Shown here piece by piece: positions 1 to 10,156 of a stretch of DNA of 64,000 nt. The first letter of the stretch is position 1. Each line of letters begins with the position of its first letter. The translations under genes were made by a program, and so were the position numbers. Under the pieces are notes generated by a model. The model did not search any database, was not told the origin of the DNA, and saw nothing but the letters and a program-made list of their open reading frames with translations. The stretch is from Celeribacter persicus (GTDB taxonomy: Bacteria > Pseudomonadota > Alphaproteobacteria > Rhodobacterales > Rhodobacteraceae). The stretch is taken from the NCBI RefSeq assembly GCF_003050785.1, contig NZ_QAOH01000011.1:54770-118769 (forward strand). Direction: 5' to 3'.

Positions 1-745
1 CGATGATCGCACCCATCGCGGAAATCTCGGGCAGGGTGAACTGTCCGAAGGCATCCATCGACGAAACTTTGAAAAGCTCCGTCAGGCGGGTTTGCGCTGA
101 GGTGCTGTCAAAAGACGACCGCGACAGGTCGGTCATGCGATCATGAAAATCAGGCACGAATTCAGCCCAGTTCGCGTCATGAGCCTCGGACACCACGATT
201 TCGGACGGGTTCAGTCGCGCCAGTTCGGGCCCAAGTCCGACAAGCGGGCAGGGCATGACATGAAAGGCCCCCGTGGAAATATCGACCCAGGCAAGCGCGC
301 CCTCTTCGCGGATTTCCGCATAAGCCGCGAGGAAATTGTGACGCCGCGCATCCAGAAGGCTGTCTTCGGTCAGTGTGCCAGGGGTAACGAGGCGCACCAC
401 ATCGCGTTTCACTACCGATTTGGACCCGCGCTTTTTCGCTTCGGATGGGTCTTCGAGCTGTTCGCAAACGGCGACTTTGAAGCCCTTGCGAATAAGGTTG
501 AGCAAATAGGTTTCCGCTGCGTGTACCGGTACGCCGCACATCGGAATATCGTCGCCTGCATGTTTGCCACGTTTCGTCAGCGCGATATCGAGTGCTTCGG
601 AGGCGGCTATCGCGTCGTCAAAGAACATCTCGTAGAAATCGCCCATGCGGTAAAACAGGAGCGCATCGCGATGCCGCGACTTGATTTCGAGATATTGCGC
701 CATCATAGGCGTGGCGGCGGGCGTTTGTGAGGTCACTGTTGGCAT
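1..745 (-). CDS. mutS: DNA mismatch repair protein MutS (N-terminal part, cut by window edge)
   Basis: Only the first 248 codons lie in the window; the gene runs off the left edge. The product recognises mispaired bases and starts mismatch repair. The start ATG at 743-745 reads [20 protein letters not shown], and the mismatch-recognition loop GDFYEMF follows, with the Phe-x-Glu residues at about 37-39 that wedge into the mispair in the MutS family. The next stretch ([19 protein letters not shown]) is also typical of MutS domain I. It is divergent from the malic enzyme gene across about 130 bp. Identification is firm; nothing can be said about the ATPase half. Confidence 0.96.
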   Translation of the reverse strand, partial: MPTVTSQTPAATPMMAQYLEIKSRHRDALLFYRMGDFYEMFFDDAIAASEALDIALTKRGKHAGDDIPMCGVPVHAAETYLLNLIRKGFKVAVCEQLEDPSEAKKRGSKSVVKRDVVRLVTPGTLTEDSLLDARRHNFLAAYAEIREEGALAWVDISTGAFHVMPCPLVGLGPELARLNPSEIVVSEAHDANWAEFVPDFHDRMTDLSRSSFDSTSAQTRLTELFKVSSMDAFGQFTLPEISAMGAII

Positions 746-874
746 CCGGTTTTGATTTCGGACCAACTTATCGCTCCGATAGGGGAGGTAAAGGGCCAGA
801 TCGCGTTCTTTTTGTTGAGCATCCTCCGGGCTGTGGGTAAGTAGGACCGACTGACGACGAGGAGGCACGCGCGC

Positions 875-3139
875 ATGTCCAAAACCAAGCAAACCCGAGA
901 AGAAGCGCTGACGTTTCACATGAAACCGCGCCCCGGCAAGTTCGACGTGACGCCGAGTGTGCCGATGTCCACTCAGCGCGATCTGTCGCTGGCCTATTCT
1001 CCGGGTGTAGCTGTGCCTTGCGAGGCGATCGCACAATTGCCCGAGACCGCCTATGACTATACGAACAAGGGCAACCTCGTTGCGGTGATTTCCAACGGTA
1101 CCGCCGTTCTGGGTCTCGGCAATCTCGGTGCGCTGGCCTCCAAGCCGGTGATGGAAGGCAAGGCGGTTCTGTTCAAACGCTTCGCCGATGTGAACTCCAT
1201 CGACATCGAACTCGATACCGAGGACCCGGAGGAAATCATCCGTGCCGTGCGCCTGATGGGCCCGACCTTTGGCGGCATCAACCTCGAAGACATCAAGGCG
1301 CCCGAATGTTTCATTATCGAGCAGAAGCTCAAGGAAGAGATGGACATTCCTGTCTTCCATGACGACCAACATGGCACGGCTGTGATTTGTGCCGCCGGGC
1401 TGATTAATGCGCTGCATATCTCCGGTAAGAAAATCGAAGACTGTAAAATCGTGCTGAACGGTGCCGGTGCTGCCGGGATCGCCTGTCTTGAATTGGTCAA
1501 GGCCATGGGGGCGCGTCATGACAATTGCATCATGTGCGACACCAAGGGCGTGATATACCAAGGCCGCACCGAGGGCATGAACCAGTGGAAATCGGCCCAT
1601 GCCGCCGTGACCGATGCTCGGACGCTGGCGGAGGCAATGGAGGGGGCGGACGTGTTCCTCGGCGTCTCTGCCAAAGGCGCCGTGACGCAGGACATGGTGA
1701 AATCCATGGCGCCCAATGCCGTGATCTTCGCGATGGCAAACCCGGACCCGGAGATCACGCCCGAAGACGCCCATGCCGTGCGCGATGACGTGATCGTCGC
1801 GACCGGGCGTTCCGACTATCCCAATCAGGTGAACAACGTTCTGGGCTTTCCCTATCTGTTCCGCGGCGCGCTCGACATCCATGCGCGTGCGATCAACGAC
1901 GAGATGAAAATCGCCTGTGCCGAGGCGCTTGCCGCGCTCGCTCGCGAAGACGTGCCGGACGAGGTGGCCCTTGCCTATGGTCAGAAACTGTCCTTCGGTC
2001 GCGATTATATCATCCCGACACCGTTTGATCCGCGTCTGATCTATACCATTCCGCCCGCCGTGGCGCAGGCCGGGATGGATACCGGTGTCGCCCGTCGTCC
2101 GATCATCGACATGGAAGGCTATGCGCAGGACCTTCAGGCCCGTATGGACCCGACCGCGCATCTGCTGCAACGCCTCTATGCCCGCGCCCGTCAGGAGCAG
2201 GCCACGATGATCTTTGCCGAGGGTGACGATCCGCGTGTGCTGCGCGCTGCAGTGGCCTATCACCGGGGCGGTTTCGGGCGTGCGCTTGTGGTCGGACGTA
2301 CCGATGAGGTGAGCCGCAAGTTGCAGGAAGAGGGGCTCGGCGAAGCGATTTCGGAGATCGAAATCATCAACGCCGCGAATACCTCGCACCTGCAGGACTA
2401 CAAGGATTTCCTCTACAAACGCCTGCAACGCAGAGGATTCGATCAGAAAGACATTCACCGTCTCGCTGCACGCGATCGTCACGCGTTTTCCGCTCTGATG
2501 TTGGCCCATGGCCATGCCGACGGTCTTGTTACCGGCGCGACGCGCAAATCCGCCCATGTGCTCGACCGGATTAATTCCGTGTTCGACGCGACCGCGAAAG
2601 ATGGGGCGGTCGGTGTCACGGCGCTTTTGCACAAGGGCCGGATCATTTTCATCGCCGATACGCTGGTGCATGAATGGCCGGTCGAAGAAGATCTGGCCGA
2701 TATCGCTATGGCCGCTGCGCGTGTCGCGCGGTCCATGGGGATTGAGCCGCGTGTCGCCTTTGCGTCCTTCTCGACCTTCGGTTACCCCGTGTCCGAGCGA
2801 TCCCATAAGATGCACGTGGCCTCCGAAGTGCTCGATGCCCGCGGCGCGGATTTTGAATACGATGGCGAGATGACAGTGGACGTGGCGCTGAACCCGGAGG
2901 CCATGGCGGCTTACCCGTTCTGTCGCCTTTCCGGTCCGGCCAATATCCTCGTCGTGCCCGCACGTCACTCCGCCTCCATCTCCGTCAAGCTGATGCAGGA
3001 AATGGCCGGTGCGACGGTGATTGGCCCGATCTTGACCGGCGTCGATAAACCTATTCAGATTTGTTCAACCGTTTCGACGGTAAACGATATTCTGAACATG
3101 GCCGTACTCGCGGCCTGCAAGGTGGGCCAGACGAAATAA
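875..3139 (+). CDS. maeB: NADP-dependent malic enzyme with C-terminal phosphotransacetylase-like domain
   Basis: Oxidative decarboxylation of malate to pyruvate, linking the TCA cycle to gluconeogenesis and NADPH supply. The 754-residue length fits the long MaeB type. Residues about 20-430 are the malic enzyme part: [19 protein letters not shown] at about 62-80, FHDDQHGTA at 161-169 and the nucleotide-binding GAGAAG at 196-201. Residues from about 430 on resemble phosphate acetyltransferase (for example [35 protein letters not shown]); in this family that domain is thought to be regulatory rather than catalytic. The start is supported by an AGGAGG-type ribosome-binding site about ten bases upstream. 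Confidence 0.96.
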   Translation: MSKTKQTREEALTFHMKPRPGKFDVTPSVPMSTQRDLSLAYSPGVAVPCEAIAQLPETAYDYTNKGNLVAVISNGTAVLGLGNLGALASKPVMEGKAVLFKRFADVNSIDIELDTEDPEEIIRAVRLMGPTFGGINLEDIKAPECFIIEQKLKEEMDIPVFHDDQHGTAVICAAGLINALHISGKKIEDCKIVLNGAGAAGIACLELVKAMGARHDNCIMCDTKGVIYQGRTEGMNQWKSAHAAVTDARTLAEAMEGADVFLGVSAKGAVTQDMVKSMAPNAVIFAMANPDPEITPEDAHAVRDDVIVATGRSDYPNQVNNVLGFPYLFRGALDIHARAINDEMKIACAEALAALAREDVPDEVALAYGQKLSFGRDYIIPTPFDPRLIYTIPPAVAQAGMDTGVARRPIIDMEGYAQDLQARMDPTAHLLQRLYARARQEQATMIFAEGDDPRVLRAAVAYHRGGFGRALVVGRTDEVSRKLQEEGLGEAISEIEIINAANTSHLQDYKDFLYKRLQRRGFDQKDIHRLAARDRHAFSALMLAHGHADGLVTGATRKSAHVLDRINSVFDATAKDGAVGVTALLHKGRIIFIADTLVHEWPVEEDLADIAMAAARVARSMGIEPRVAFASFSTFGYPVSERSHKMHVASEVLDARGADFEYDGEMTVDVALNPEAMAAYPFCRLSGPANILVVPARHSASISVKLMQEMAGATVIGPILTGVDKPIQICSTVSTVNDILNMAVLAACKVGQTK

Positions 3140-3173
3140 CCTTTGCGGGCCAATCAATGAGGGGAGTGTATAA

Positions 3174-4049
3174 ATGGCGATTTTCAATCTCGGTTCAGTC
3201 AATATCGACCGCTTTTATACACTGCCTCGCTTTCCCGGACCCGGCGAAACGCTAAGTGCCACAGGGCACAAGATCGGGTTGGGGGGCAAGGGGGCCAACC
3301 AATCCGTTGCGGCCGCGAAAGCCGGGGCGGAGGTCTATCATATCGGCGCCATCGGCAAGACCGACCCTTGGGTCCGTCAGCGGATCGAGAGCTACGGGGC
3401 AAATTGCAAATTCCTGCGCGAGGTGGATGAGCCCACTGGCCATGCGGTGATTTATGTCGGCCCCGATGGGGAGAACATGATTGTCATTGATCCGGGTGCG
3501 AATGTGCAGCAGGACAGTGAATTCGTCATTCAGGCGATTGATCAGGCGAAAGCGGGCGACACGCTTTTGTTGCAGAACGAAACCAACCTTCAGGCCCCTG
3601 CTGCGACCTTTGCCCTCGTGAAGGGGATGCGCGTGATCTATTCCGCAGCACCTTTCTCCGTCGAAGCGGTGCGTGCGGTGATTCCGGATGTGTCCATGGC
3701 GGTGATGAACGCGGTCGAGGCATCGCAGCTCTGTTCCGAAATGGGTACGTCTCTTGATCAGCTCCCGGTGCCGCAGGTTCTCGTCACGCTGGGCGCGAAG
3801 GGCGCGATGTGGCGGTCGAACGAGACCGGTGAAGTGATCGAGGTAACCTCGCCGAAAGTCACCGCCGTTGACAGCACTGGAGCGGGAGACACCTTTGTCG
3901 GCTATGTGGCGGCGGGGCTCGATTTCGGGATGCCGATCCGCACGGCGATGGAATGGGCGGTGCAGGCGGCAGCCCTGAAAGTCACCCGCCCGGGTACGGC
4001 GGACGCCATTCCCTCGGCAGCGGATGTAAAGGCGGCCTTTGGGATGTAA
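3174..4049 (+). CDS. PfkB-family carbohydrate kinase (ribokinase-like)
   Basis: ATP-dependent sugar kinase of the ribokinase/PfkB family, 291 residues. The N-terminal signature GLGGKGANQSVAAAKAG lies at about 35-51 and the C-terminal signature DSTGAGDTFVGY at 233-244, in which D239 would be the catalytic base and GAGD the anion hole. The start ATG has a strong ribosome-binding site (GAGGGGAG) and sits 34 bp after maeB, so co-transcription is possible. Overall it is closest to ribokinase, but no ribose transport or ribose operon genes are adjacent, so the true sugar is not settled by context. Confidence 0.88.
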   Translation: MAIFNLGSVNIDRFYTLPRFPGPGETLSATGHKIGLGGKGANQSVAAAKAGAEVYHIGAIGKTDPWVRQRIESYGANCKFLREVDEPTGHAVIYVGPDGENMIVIDPGANVQQDSEFVIQAIDQAKAGDTLLLQNETNLQAPAATFALVKGMRVIYSAAPFSVEAVRAVIPDVSMAVMNAVEASQLCSEMGTSLDQLPVPQVLVTLGAKGAMWRSNETGEVIEVTSPKVTAVDSTGAGDTFVGYVAAGLDFGMPIRTAMEWAVQAAALKVTRPGTADAIPSAADVKAAFGM

Positions 4050-4316
4050 TGCATATTGAGACTAACACTTTACTGAGTGGTTTTGTTATAATCACATGCT
4101 ATATTTTGTAAGAAAAGACTCGACTCATTGAGCGAATCGTGGAGTCCTAAAGACATGAACGCCCCCCAGCTGCAACTGGAGAGCGCTCTTACGTCGCTAG
4201 GACGCAGTGCTTTAAACACACTTGGATTCTTCAAGATTGCACCGCTTCCGTCAAGTGGCCTTTCTCTCGGCGAATGATTTGGCGAGGGTTCGTCTGTAAT
4301 CTTAAAGGAAAAAGAA

Positions 4317-4496
4317 ATGTACTTTGTGCTATACAAAGACAGGGTTGGCTTTTGGCGCTGGACGCTCAAGGCCTCAAATCATGAAGCAATCGCAGTTTCA
4401 TCTGAAAGCTATGTGCGCAAGGCTGATGCTGAATATGGAATTCAGCTTACCAAATCTGCCTATAATGCTCCGGTGTATGAGCGTGAATCTGCATGA
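4317..4496 (+). CDS. DUF1508 (YegP-like) miniprotein
   Basis: A 59-residue protein starting MYFVLYKDRVGFWRWTLKAS, with the pattern of the DUF1508/YegP family: aromatic Y-x-x-Y-K-D start, a W-R-W-x-L-K-A core strand, a following SSESY turn and a helix (KADAEYGIQLTKSA). E. coli YegP is a tandem of two such units; this gene has one. The start is preceded by AAAGGA at 4304-4309, eight bases upstream. The biochemical function of the family is not established. Base composition is more AT-rich than the neighbouring genes. It stands alone between the sugar kinase and the convergent argG. Confidence 0.8.
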   Translation: MYFVLYKDRVGFWRWTLKASNHEAIAVSSESYVRKADAEYGIQLTKSAYNAPVYERESA

Positions 4497-4543
4497 AAAC
4501 TTTGGTCTGGGCGGGAACCAATTTCGCCCAGACCAATTGATCT

Positions 4544-5767
4544 TTATTTCAAGCGACGGTTCCGCGCCGCCAGAAGTTTCAGACGCAGGGCGTTGAGCTG
4601 GATGAAGCCCGCCGCGTCTTTCTGGTCGTAGGCACCGGCGTCGTCCTCGAAGGTCACGTGTTTCTCGGAGTAAAGCGAGGCCTCGGACCAGCGACCCACG
4701 GTATGCGCAGCACCTTTGTAGAGTTTCAGACGCACCGTGCCCGACACATGCTCTTGCGACTTGTCGATGGCGGCCTGCAACATTTCACGCTCTGGCGAGA
4801 ACCAGAACCCGTTGTAGATCAGCTCCGCATAGCGCGGCATGAGGCTGTCTTTCAGATGACCCGCGCCGCTGTCGAGTGTGATTTGCTCAATCCCCCGGTG
4901 CGCGGCCAGAAGGATGGTGCCGCCCGGCGTCTCGTAGATGCCGCGGGATTTCATGCCGACGAAACGGTTTTCCACCAGATCGAGCACCCCGATCCCATGT
5001 TTGCCGCCCAGTTCGTTGAGCTTGGTGAGGAGCGTTGCGGGTGACATCGCCTCGCCATTGACCGCAACCGCATCACCTTTTTCAAAGGTGACCTCGATGT
5101 ATTCCGGCTCGTTCGGCGCCTGTTCCACCGGTACGGTGCGTTGCAGCACGTAATCGGGCGCTTCCTCCGCCGGGTTCTCAAGAACGCGACCTTCAGAGGA
5201 GGTATGAAGCAGGTTGGCATCGACCGAGAACGGTGCTTCACCGCGTTTGTTCTTGGCGATTGGAATTTGGTTTTTCTCAGCAAAATCAATAAGTTTCGTG
5301 CGTGACGACAGATCCCAGATGCGCCAGGGTGCGATCACCTTGATGTCGGGGTTTAGCGCATAGGCGGAAAGCTCGAACCGCACCTGATCGTTGCCCTTGC
5401 CGGTCGCACCATGCGCCACGGCGTCGGCTCCGGTGGCCTCGGCGATCTCGACAAGACGCTTGGAGATCAGGGGGCGGGCAATCGAGGTGCCCAGAAGGTA
5501 TTCGCCTTCGTAAAGCGCATTGGCGCGGAACATCGGGAAGACGAAATCGCGCACGAACTCTTCGCGCACGTCTTCGATGTAGATGTTCTCCGGCTTGATG
5601 CCGAGCATTTCGGCCTTCTTGCGCGCGGGTTCCAGTTCCTCGCCCTGACCGAGATCGGCAGTGAAGGTCACGACCTCACAACCGTATTCGGTCTGAAGCC
5701 ATTTCAGGATGATCGAGGTATCGAGGCCGCCGGAATAGGCGAGAACCACTTTTTTAGGCGCAGACAT
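4544..5767 (-). CDS. argG: Argininosuccinate synthase
   Basis: Condenses citrulline and aspartate to argininosuccinate with ATP hydrolysis, the penultimate step of arginine synthesis. The 407-residue protein opens with [19 protein letters not shown], the PP-loop ATP pyrophosphatase motif (SGGLDTS at 12-18), and continues with the conserved [10 protein letters not shown]. Length matches the family. It is monocistronic here and divergent from the membrane protein gene that precedes ilvA; argJ of the same pathway lies 24 kb away in this window. Confidence 0.97.
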   Translation of the reverse strand: MSAPKKVVLAYSGGLDTSIILKWLQTEYGCEVVTFTADLGQGEELEPARKKAEMLGIKPENIYIEDVREEFVRDFVFPMFRANALYEGEYLLGTSIARPLISKRLVEIAEATGADAVAHGATGKGNDQVRFELSAYALNPDIKVIAPWRIWDLSSRTKLIDFAEKNQIPIAKNKRGEAPFSVDANLLHTSSEGRVLENPAEEAPDYVLQRTVPVEQAPNEPEYIEVTFEKGDAVAVNGEAMSPATLLTKLNELGGKHGIGVLDLVENRFVGMKSRGIYETPGGTILLAAHRGIEQITLDSGAGHLKDSLMPRYAELIYNGFWFSPEREMLQAAIDKSQEHVSGTVRLKLYKGAAHTVGRWSEASLYSEKHVTFEDDAGAYDQKDAAGFIQLNALRLKLLAARNRRLK

Positions 5768-5903
5768 GGGACAATCCTTTTTCGGAGTTCGCAGGCGCGA
5801 TTATCGGTTTTTTGGGCTGAGAGCAAGGTTTGCGCCCAAGATTGCTTTAGCTCTCCCGGCAAAAGCACTAAACCTTCGCTCAGAAGCTTTGAGAAGGGTC
5901 GTC

Positions 5904-6656
5904 ATGACGGGTTTCATTCTATTTCAAAACGCGGTTTTGCGGGTCATCCGGCATCTGGACGAGGCCTTGGCGGTTTCAGGACTGATCTGGATTGGCATTC
6001 TGATTGTCCAGATTCTCACCTTCGGCATGGTCGACATGGAGGCATTGACCTCCGGCGATCCGGAAGCGATGTCGGGTAGCGGTCTCTGGCTCATTCTTCT
6101 GTCGAATGTGGTGATGGCAGTGGGCTCCTGCTGGATCGCTGTGGAGTGGCATCGTTACGTTTTGGAGGGCAAACGCCCCACCTCGGCCTTCCCGTCCTGG
6201 AGCGGTTCTCGTGTCTGGGGGTATCTCATCCTGTCGATCCTCATTGGATTGCTGATTGGCCTGACGATCGGTGTTCTGGCCGGTGTTATTCTGGCGATGT
6301 TTGGCGGAGTGTTGGCTCAGGCATTGGGCGGCCTCTTCGTCATGGTGGTGATCGGCTTGCCTGCCGTGTTCGTTTTCTTCCGTATTTCCCCGACCCTTCC
6401 TGCCGTGGCGCTGGGCCAGAAAATGACTTTCGCACAGGCATGGCAGGCCACAAAACCGCACTCCGCCGTCATCTTGCAGGCTGCGATCCTGTCCATCGCC
6501 CTGTTCATCGTGATCCAGTTCATTGCGCCGATTTTCGGAGGTGGGCTTCTGGGATTGCTTTATGAATTGCTGGCCGGGTGGTTCCTGTTGATGGTCAATG
6601 TGAGCCTGTTGTCTTCCATCTACGAACTGGCCATGCGGGGAGAGCTCGATGACTGA
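5904..6656 (+). CDS. Multi-pass inner-membrane protein of unknown function
   Basis: A 250-residue protein that I do not assign to a characterised family. It shows about six hydrophobic stretches (for example LIWIGILIVQILTFGMV, LWLILLSNVVMAVGS, a long glycine/isoleucine-rich pair LILSILIGLLIGLTIGVLAGVI, and a C-terminal LLYELLAGWFLLMVNVSLL). An aromatic loop WHRYVLEGKRP lies between the second and third. I chose the ATG at 5904 (MTGFILFQN), which has AGAAGG about seven bases upstream, rather than the upstream ATG at 5766, which would overlap the argG start and add a non-hydrophobic leader. It overlaps ilvA by 8 bp and so is probably translated with it. Confidence 0.82.
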   Translation: MTGFILFQNAVLRVIRHLDEALAVSGLIWIGILIVQILTFGMVDMEALTSGDPEAMSGSGLWLILLSNVVMAVGSCWIAVEWHRYVLEGKRPTSAFPSWSGSRVWGYLILSILIGLLIGLTIGVLAGVILAMFGGVLAQALGGLFVMVVIGLPAVFVFFRISPTLPAVALGQKMTFAQAWQATKPHSAVILQAAILSIALFIVIQFIAPIFGGGLLGLLYELLAGWFLLMVNVSLLSSIYELAMRGELDD

Positions 6657-7899
6657 AGCGGGGCCTTTCACCAAACGCGCCCGTGCGGCCGAAACGCTTG
6701 TCCGGCGCCTGTTCGAGCCGACGCCTTGCCTGCGCAACGACCATCTTTCCAAAGCCTATGACTGCGATGTCTGGCTAAAACGCGAAGACCTCACGCCGGT
6801 GCGTTCCTACAAGTTGCGTGGGGCTTGGAATGCGATGATGAAGGCGCGGGAAAAAGACCCGAACATCGGGCTTTTCGTTTGCGCCTCCGCTGGCAACCAT
6901 GCGCAGGGTGTGGCGTTCGCCTGTCGGCAGTTCGGGGTGAAAGGCGTGATCTTCATGCCAGTCACGACGCCGCAGCAAAAGATCGACAAGACCAAGGTGT
7001 TCGGCGGGGAGAATATCGAGATTCGCTTGGTGGGTGACTATTTCGACAACACGCTTGAAGCGGCACAGAGCTATTGCGCCGAGCAGGACGGGCATTTCCT
7101 CGCGCCTTTCGACGACATGGATGTGATTGAGGGGCAGGCAACCGTCGCCGTCGAGTTCATGTCCCAGATGGTTCCGGATGTGGTTGTCTTGCCTGTGGGC
7201 GGTGGGGGGCTTTCGGCGGGTGTGTTGTCTTATTTGCGCGAGGTTGCGCCTGCGGCCGAAGTCTATTTCGTGGAGCCGATGGGGGGGCGTTCGCTTGAAG
7301 CAGCGGTTGCTGCGGGTGAACCCGTCACCCTGAGCGATGTGGACAGTTTCGTGGACGGTGCTGCCGTGGCACGGATCGGTGCGCTTCCCTTCGAAATTCT
7401 AAAGGATATTCCAACCGATCATATTCTCGCCTGTCCCGAGGATCGTATTTGTTCGACCATGCTCGACATGCTGAATGTTGAGGGGATCGTTCTGGAACCC
7501 GCCGGGGCGTTGTCGATTGATGCGCTTCAGGACATTCGGGAAGAGATTCGGGGCAAACGCGTGCTGTGTGTGACTTCGGGCGGTAATTTCGATTTCGAAC
7601 GCCTGCCGGAGGTCAAGGAGCGGGCACAGAGGTTCCGGGAACTCAAGAAATATTTCATTCTGCGTATGCCGCAGCGCCCCGGCGCTTTGCGCGATTTTCT
7701 TGATATGTTGGGCCCGAATGATGACATTGCCCGGTTCGAATACCTCAAGAAATCCGCGCGTAACTTTGGGTCGGTTCTGATCGGCATCGAAACCGACGAT
7801 CCGGCGAATTTCGCGCATTTGTTCGAGAAGATGAACGAAGCAGGGCTTGTCTATCGCGATATTACCAATGATCGTGATCTGGCGGAATTCGTGCTCTGA
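6649..7899 (+). CDS. ilvA: Threonine ammonia-lyase (threonine dehydratase)
   Basis: PLP enzyme that deaminates threonine to 2-oxobutyrate, the first step towards isoleucine. 416 residues. The PLP lysine is in PVRSYKLRGAWN (K56), the phosphate-binding glycine loop is PVGGGGLSAG near 186, and residues from about 330 form an ACT-like regulatory region (YFILRMPQRPGALRDFLDML) as in feedback-controlled enzymes. This is the shorter form with one ACT-type repeat. The start overlaps the preceding membrane protein gene by 8 bp. Confidence 0.94.
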   Translation: MTEAGPFTKRARAAETLVRRLFEPTPCLRNDHLSKAYDCDVWLKREDLTPVRSYKLRGAWNAMMKAREKDPNIGLFVCASAGNHAQGVAFACRQFGVKGVIFMPVTTPQQKIDKTKVFGGENIEIRLVGDYFDNTLEAAQSYCAEQDGHFLAPFDDMDVIEGQATVAVEFMSQMVPDVVVLPVGGGGLSAGVLSYLREVAPAAEVYFVEPMGGRSLEAAVAAGEPVTLSDVDSFVDGAAVARIGALPFEILKDIPTDHILACPEDRICSTMLDMLNVEGIVLEPAGALSIDALQDIREEIRGKRVLCVTSGGNFDFERLPEVKERAQRFRELKKYFILRMPQRPGALRDFLDMLGPNDDIARFEYLKKSARNFGSVLIGIETDDPANFAHLFEKMNEAGLVYRDITNDRDLAEFVL

Positions 7900-7908
7900 A
7901 CAGGGCTG

Positions 7909-8229
7909 TCAGGTGACATTCTTGCTAAGGAATTCTGATCTCGATTGCGCATAGCTTTCGAAAAGTCCGGCCATGTCGATCACGTCGGCATGGCCACCTC
8001 TTGCCGCCTTTTCTCCGTCCCGACACAGGGCCGAAAAGGCCGCAAAACCGAGGTTGAGGGAGCTTCCCTTGAGAAAATGGAGATCCTGTTCGAGACATGA
8101 GGTGTCCGGAGTGGATTTCATGCGTTCAATTGCCTCGTCGACCTCTTCGAGAAACAGCTCCACAACCTCACGAAAATCCTCTGCGCCGACTTCGTCACGC
8201 AATTCCGTGACCCTGTTCCAGTCAATCAT
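7909..8229 (-). CDS. HPt (histidine phosphotransfer) domain protein
   Basis: A 106-residue stand-alone HPt protein. The phospho-acceptor is H51 in DLHFLKGSSLNLGF, which fits the HPt consensus (His, two residues, Lys-Gly, Ser, small residues, then Leu-Gly). The rest is an acidic helical bundle (EVVELFLEEVDEAIERM). The start ATG at 8229 has an AGGAG site upstream. It is divergently arranged with the response regulator/phosphatase at 8405, which is a natural candidate for its phosphotransfer partner. No histidine kinase is in the neighbourhood, so the phosphate donor must be encoded elsewhere. Confidence 0.9.
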   Translation of the reverse strand: MIDWNRVTELRDEVGAEDFREVVELFLEEVDEAIERMKSTPDTSCLEQDLHFLKGSSLNLGFAAFSALCRDGEKAARGGHADVIDMAGLFESYAQSRSEFLSKNVT

Positions 8230-8404
8230 GGCAGTCTCCTATCCGGGGCCAATAAGAGGGCAAGAAGGTTACGCAAATGTAAGCGTGCCACCGATTTTCT
8301 CGAAAGTTTTAGATTTAAGGCGACATTAAATCCTCCGCCTGATGATGTGCGGAACATGTTTAAGGTTAGGGTGTTTCGTTTTGCTCATCGCTCAGGAAAA
8401 TCAA

Positions 8405-9661
8405 GTGTATTTACGGGCCGTGCCTGACCGTGGCGTCGTGCATAACGTGCTGGTGGTGGACGATTCCCGTGCGCAGTGCCGGATTTTGTCCTCCTATCTC
8501 GGGCGCTGGGGCTATGCGGTTTTCGAGGCGGGGTCCGGTGAAGAGGCCATGGAGATTTGTCAGCGCGAACATATTGATCTCGTGGTGTCCGATTGGATGA
8601 TGCCGGGCATGAGCGGTCTGGAATTTTGTCAGGCGTTTCGGCAGCTTGACCGGGCGCATTACGGTTATTTTATTCTGCTGACCTCGAAATCCGACAAGGC
8701 GGAAGTGGCGCTGGGGCTGGATGTCGGGGCAGACGATTTCCTGACGAAACCGGTGGCCGGCGATGAGCTTTTGGCTCGGATTCGCGCGGGAGAGCGGATA
8801 TTACGGATGGAGCGAGAACTGACGGAGAAGAACCGTCTGGTCAGTTCGACTCTGGCAGAAATATCGGAGCTCTATGACTCGCTTGACCGCGATCTGGTCG
8901 AGGCCCGGAAGATGCAGCAATCACTCGTGCGCGAGCGATTCCGGGACTTTCAGACCGCTCAGGTTTCACTACTGTTGCGGCCCAGTGGCCATGTCGGTGG
9001 CGATCTTGTCGGTTTCTTCCCGATCAATGAGCATCAGTTCGGCATCTTCGCTCTCGATGTGTCGGGACATGGTGTTGCTTCGGCGCTGATGACAGCGCGG
9101 CTTGCCGCCTATCTCACTGGGTCCACGCCGGAACAGAATCTGGCAATTCGCAGCGATGCCCAGGGGAATTTCTACCCCACTGATCCATCGAAGGTGGCGG
9201 CTGCGCTCAACCGGTTGATGCTCGAAGAGATGGAGACGGATCTCTATTTCACCATGATTTTGGGGCATTTCGATCGACTGAACGGGGAGTTCGTGATGGC
9301 GCAATGCGGTCACCCGAACCCGGTGTTTCAGTCCAAAGAGGGGGGGGTGACATTCTTTGGGGGCGGGGGCATGCCCGTGGGCCTGATCCCGAATGCGCAG
9401 TACGAGGATGTGCGCCTGACCCTCTCACCGGGGGAGCGTATTCTGATTTTTTCCGACGGGGTGACGGAATGCCCTGATGGCGGCGATGGCATGCTTGGGG
9501 AAGAGGGGCTTGTGGAGATGTGCCGGAAAATGGCCAAGGAGACCGGAAACGCGTTTTTCGACACCTTCCTGTGGGATCTCAACGATTACAACAAAGAGAA
9601 GGATTTTCCCGACGATATATCGGCGATTTTGCTGGAATATTCCGGTCAGAACAGGCTTTGA
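8405..9661 (+). CDS. Response regulator with PP2C/SpoIIE-type serine phosphatase output
   Basis: Receiver domain at about 15-130: acidic pair DD19-20, phospho-acceptor D63 in VVSDWMMPGMSG, conserved K115 in DDFLTKP. A coiled-coil linker follows (MERELTEKNRLVSSTLAEISELYDSLDRDLVEARKMQQSL, in parts). The output is a SpoIIE/RsbU-like PP2C domain with metal-binding motifs GHVGGDLVG, LDVSGHGVASALMTARLA and SDGVTECPDGGDGMLGEEGL. Such proteins usually dephosphorylate an anti-sigma-factor antagonist. I prefer the GTG start at 8405, preceded by AGGA, over the ATG at 8342, because the receiver begins shortly after it. The 3' end overlaps the convergent Nudix gene by 16 bp. Confidence 0.9.
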   Translation: MYLRAVPDRGVVHNVLVVDDSRAQCRILSSYLGRWGYAVFEAGSGEEAMEICQREHIDLVVSDWMMPGMSGLEFCQAFRQLDRAHYGYFILLTSKSDKAEVALGLDVGADDFLTKPVAGDELLARIRAGERILRMERELTEKNRLVSSTLAEISELYDSLDRDLVEARKMQQSLVRERFRDFQTAQVSLLLRPSGHVGGDLVGFFPINEHQFGIFALDVSGHGVASALMTARLAAYLTGSTPEQNLAIRSDAQGNFYPTDPSKVAAALNRLMLEEMETDLYFTMILGHFDRLNGEFVMAQCGHPNPVFQSKEGGVTFFGGGGMPVGLIPNAQYEDVRLTLSPGERILIFSDGVTECPDGGDGMLGEEGLVEMCRKMAKETGNAFFDTFLWDLNDYNKEKDFPDDISAILLEYSGQNRL

Positions 9662-10077
9662 AGAAAAGCCCGGTCACCGGGATTTCCAAGGCTAATCGCG
9701 GCCTGTTCCGGGCTGGCCCAATGAACCGAGTGGTCTTCCTCAGGCGGTTCGGCCAGTTTGCGCACCGGATGGGCCTGATAAATGTGGCAAATCTTTTCGG
9801 CCCAGAGATCGTATTCGGGCATGAACACAAAGCGCCGGAAAGCCCCCAGAAGACGCGGCTTTGCGATCCGCCAGCCGGTTTCCTCAAAGACCTCGCGATG
9901 CAGTGCCGTGACGGGGCTTTCTCCCGGATCAATACCGCCTCCGGGCAGTTGGAATTCGTGATGAATGCCGGCCTGATAGGTCAGGAGAACCTGTCCACCT
10001 CTTGGCAGAATGGCATAAACACCGGGCCGGGCTCGATAAGATTTTCCCGGAAGCCTGGGTTCTCCGTAGCGCCGCAT
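9646..10077 (-). CDS. Nudix hydrolase
   Basis: 143-residue single-domain Nudix protein. The box is complete: GGIDPGESPVTALHREVFEE from about 47, with the metal-binding REVFEE at 61-66. The N-terminal lead MRRYGEPRLPGKSYRARPGVYAI is unusual for MutT and more like general NUDIX domain proteins of alphaproteobacteria. The substrate cannot be read from sequence. It is divergent from hslO and overlaps the 3' end of the response regulator gene tail to tail. Confidence 0.88.
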   Translation of the reverse strand: MRRYGEPRLPGKSYRARPGVYAILPRGGQVLLTYQAGIHHEFQLPGGGIDPGESPVTALHREVFEETGWRIAKPRLLGAFRRFVFMPEYDLWAEKICHIYQAHPVRKLAEPPEEDHSVHWASPEQAAISLGNPGDRAFLQSLF

Positions 10078-10156
10078 GCCTGACCTGCCTTTCTTCGGTG
10101 GTTGTTCCGCCTATATGAACAGGATATTCCAGCGCCGAACCTGAGGGGAAGCACAA

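Noticed and set aside
143..730. 195-codon plus-strand frame opposite mutS
   Set aside because: It lies antisense to clear MutS coding sequence and has no recognisable motif.
4155..4277. 40-codon frame upstream of the DUF1508 gene (MNAPQLQLESALTSLGRSAL...)
   Set aside because: No good ribosome-binding site, no family similarity that I can see, and composition like non-coding sequence.
8351..8379. GGAAC ... CGTT pair before the response regulator, as an EcfG-type stress promoter
   Set aside because: The spacer is 21 bp, not the 16-17 bp needed, so I do not call it.
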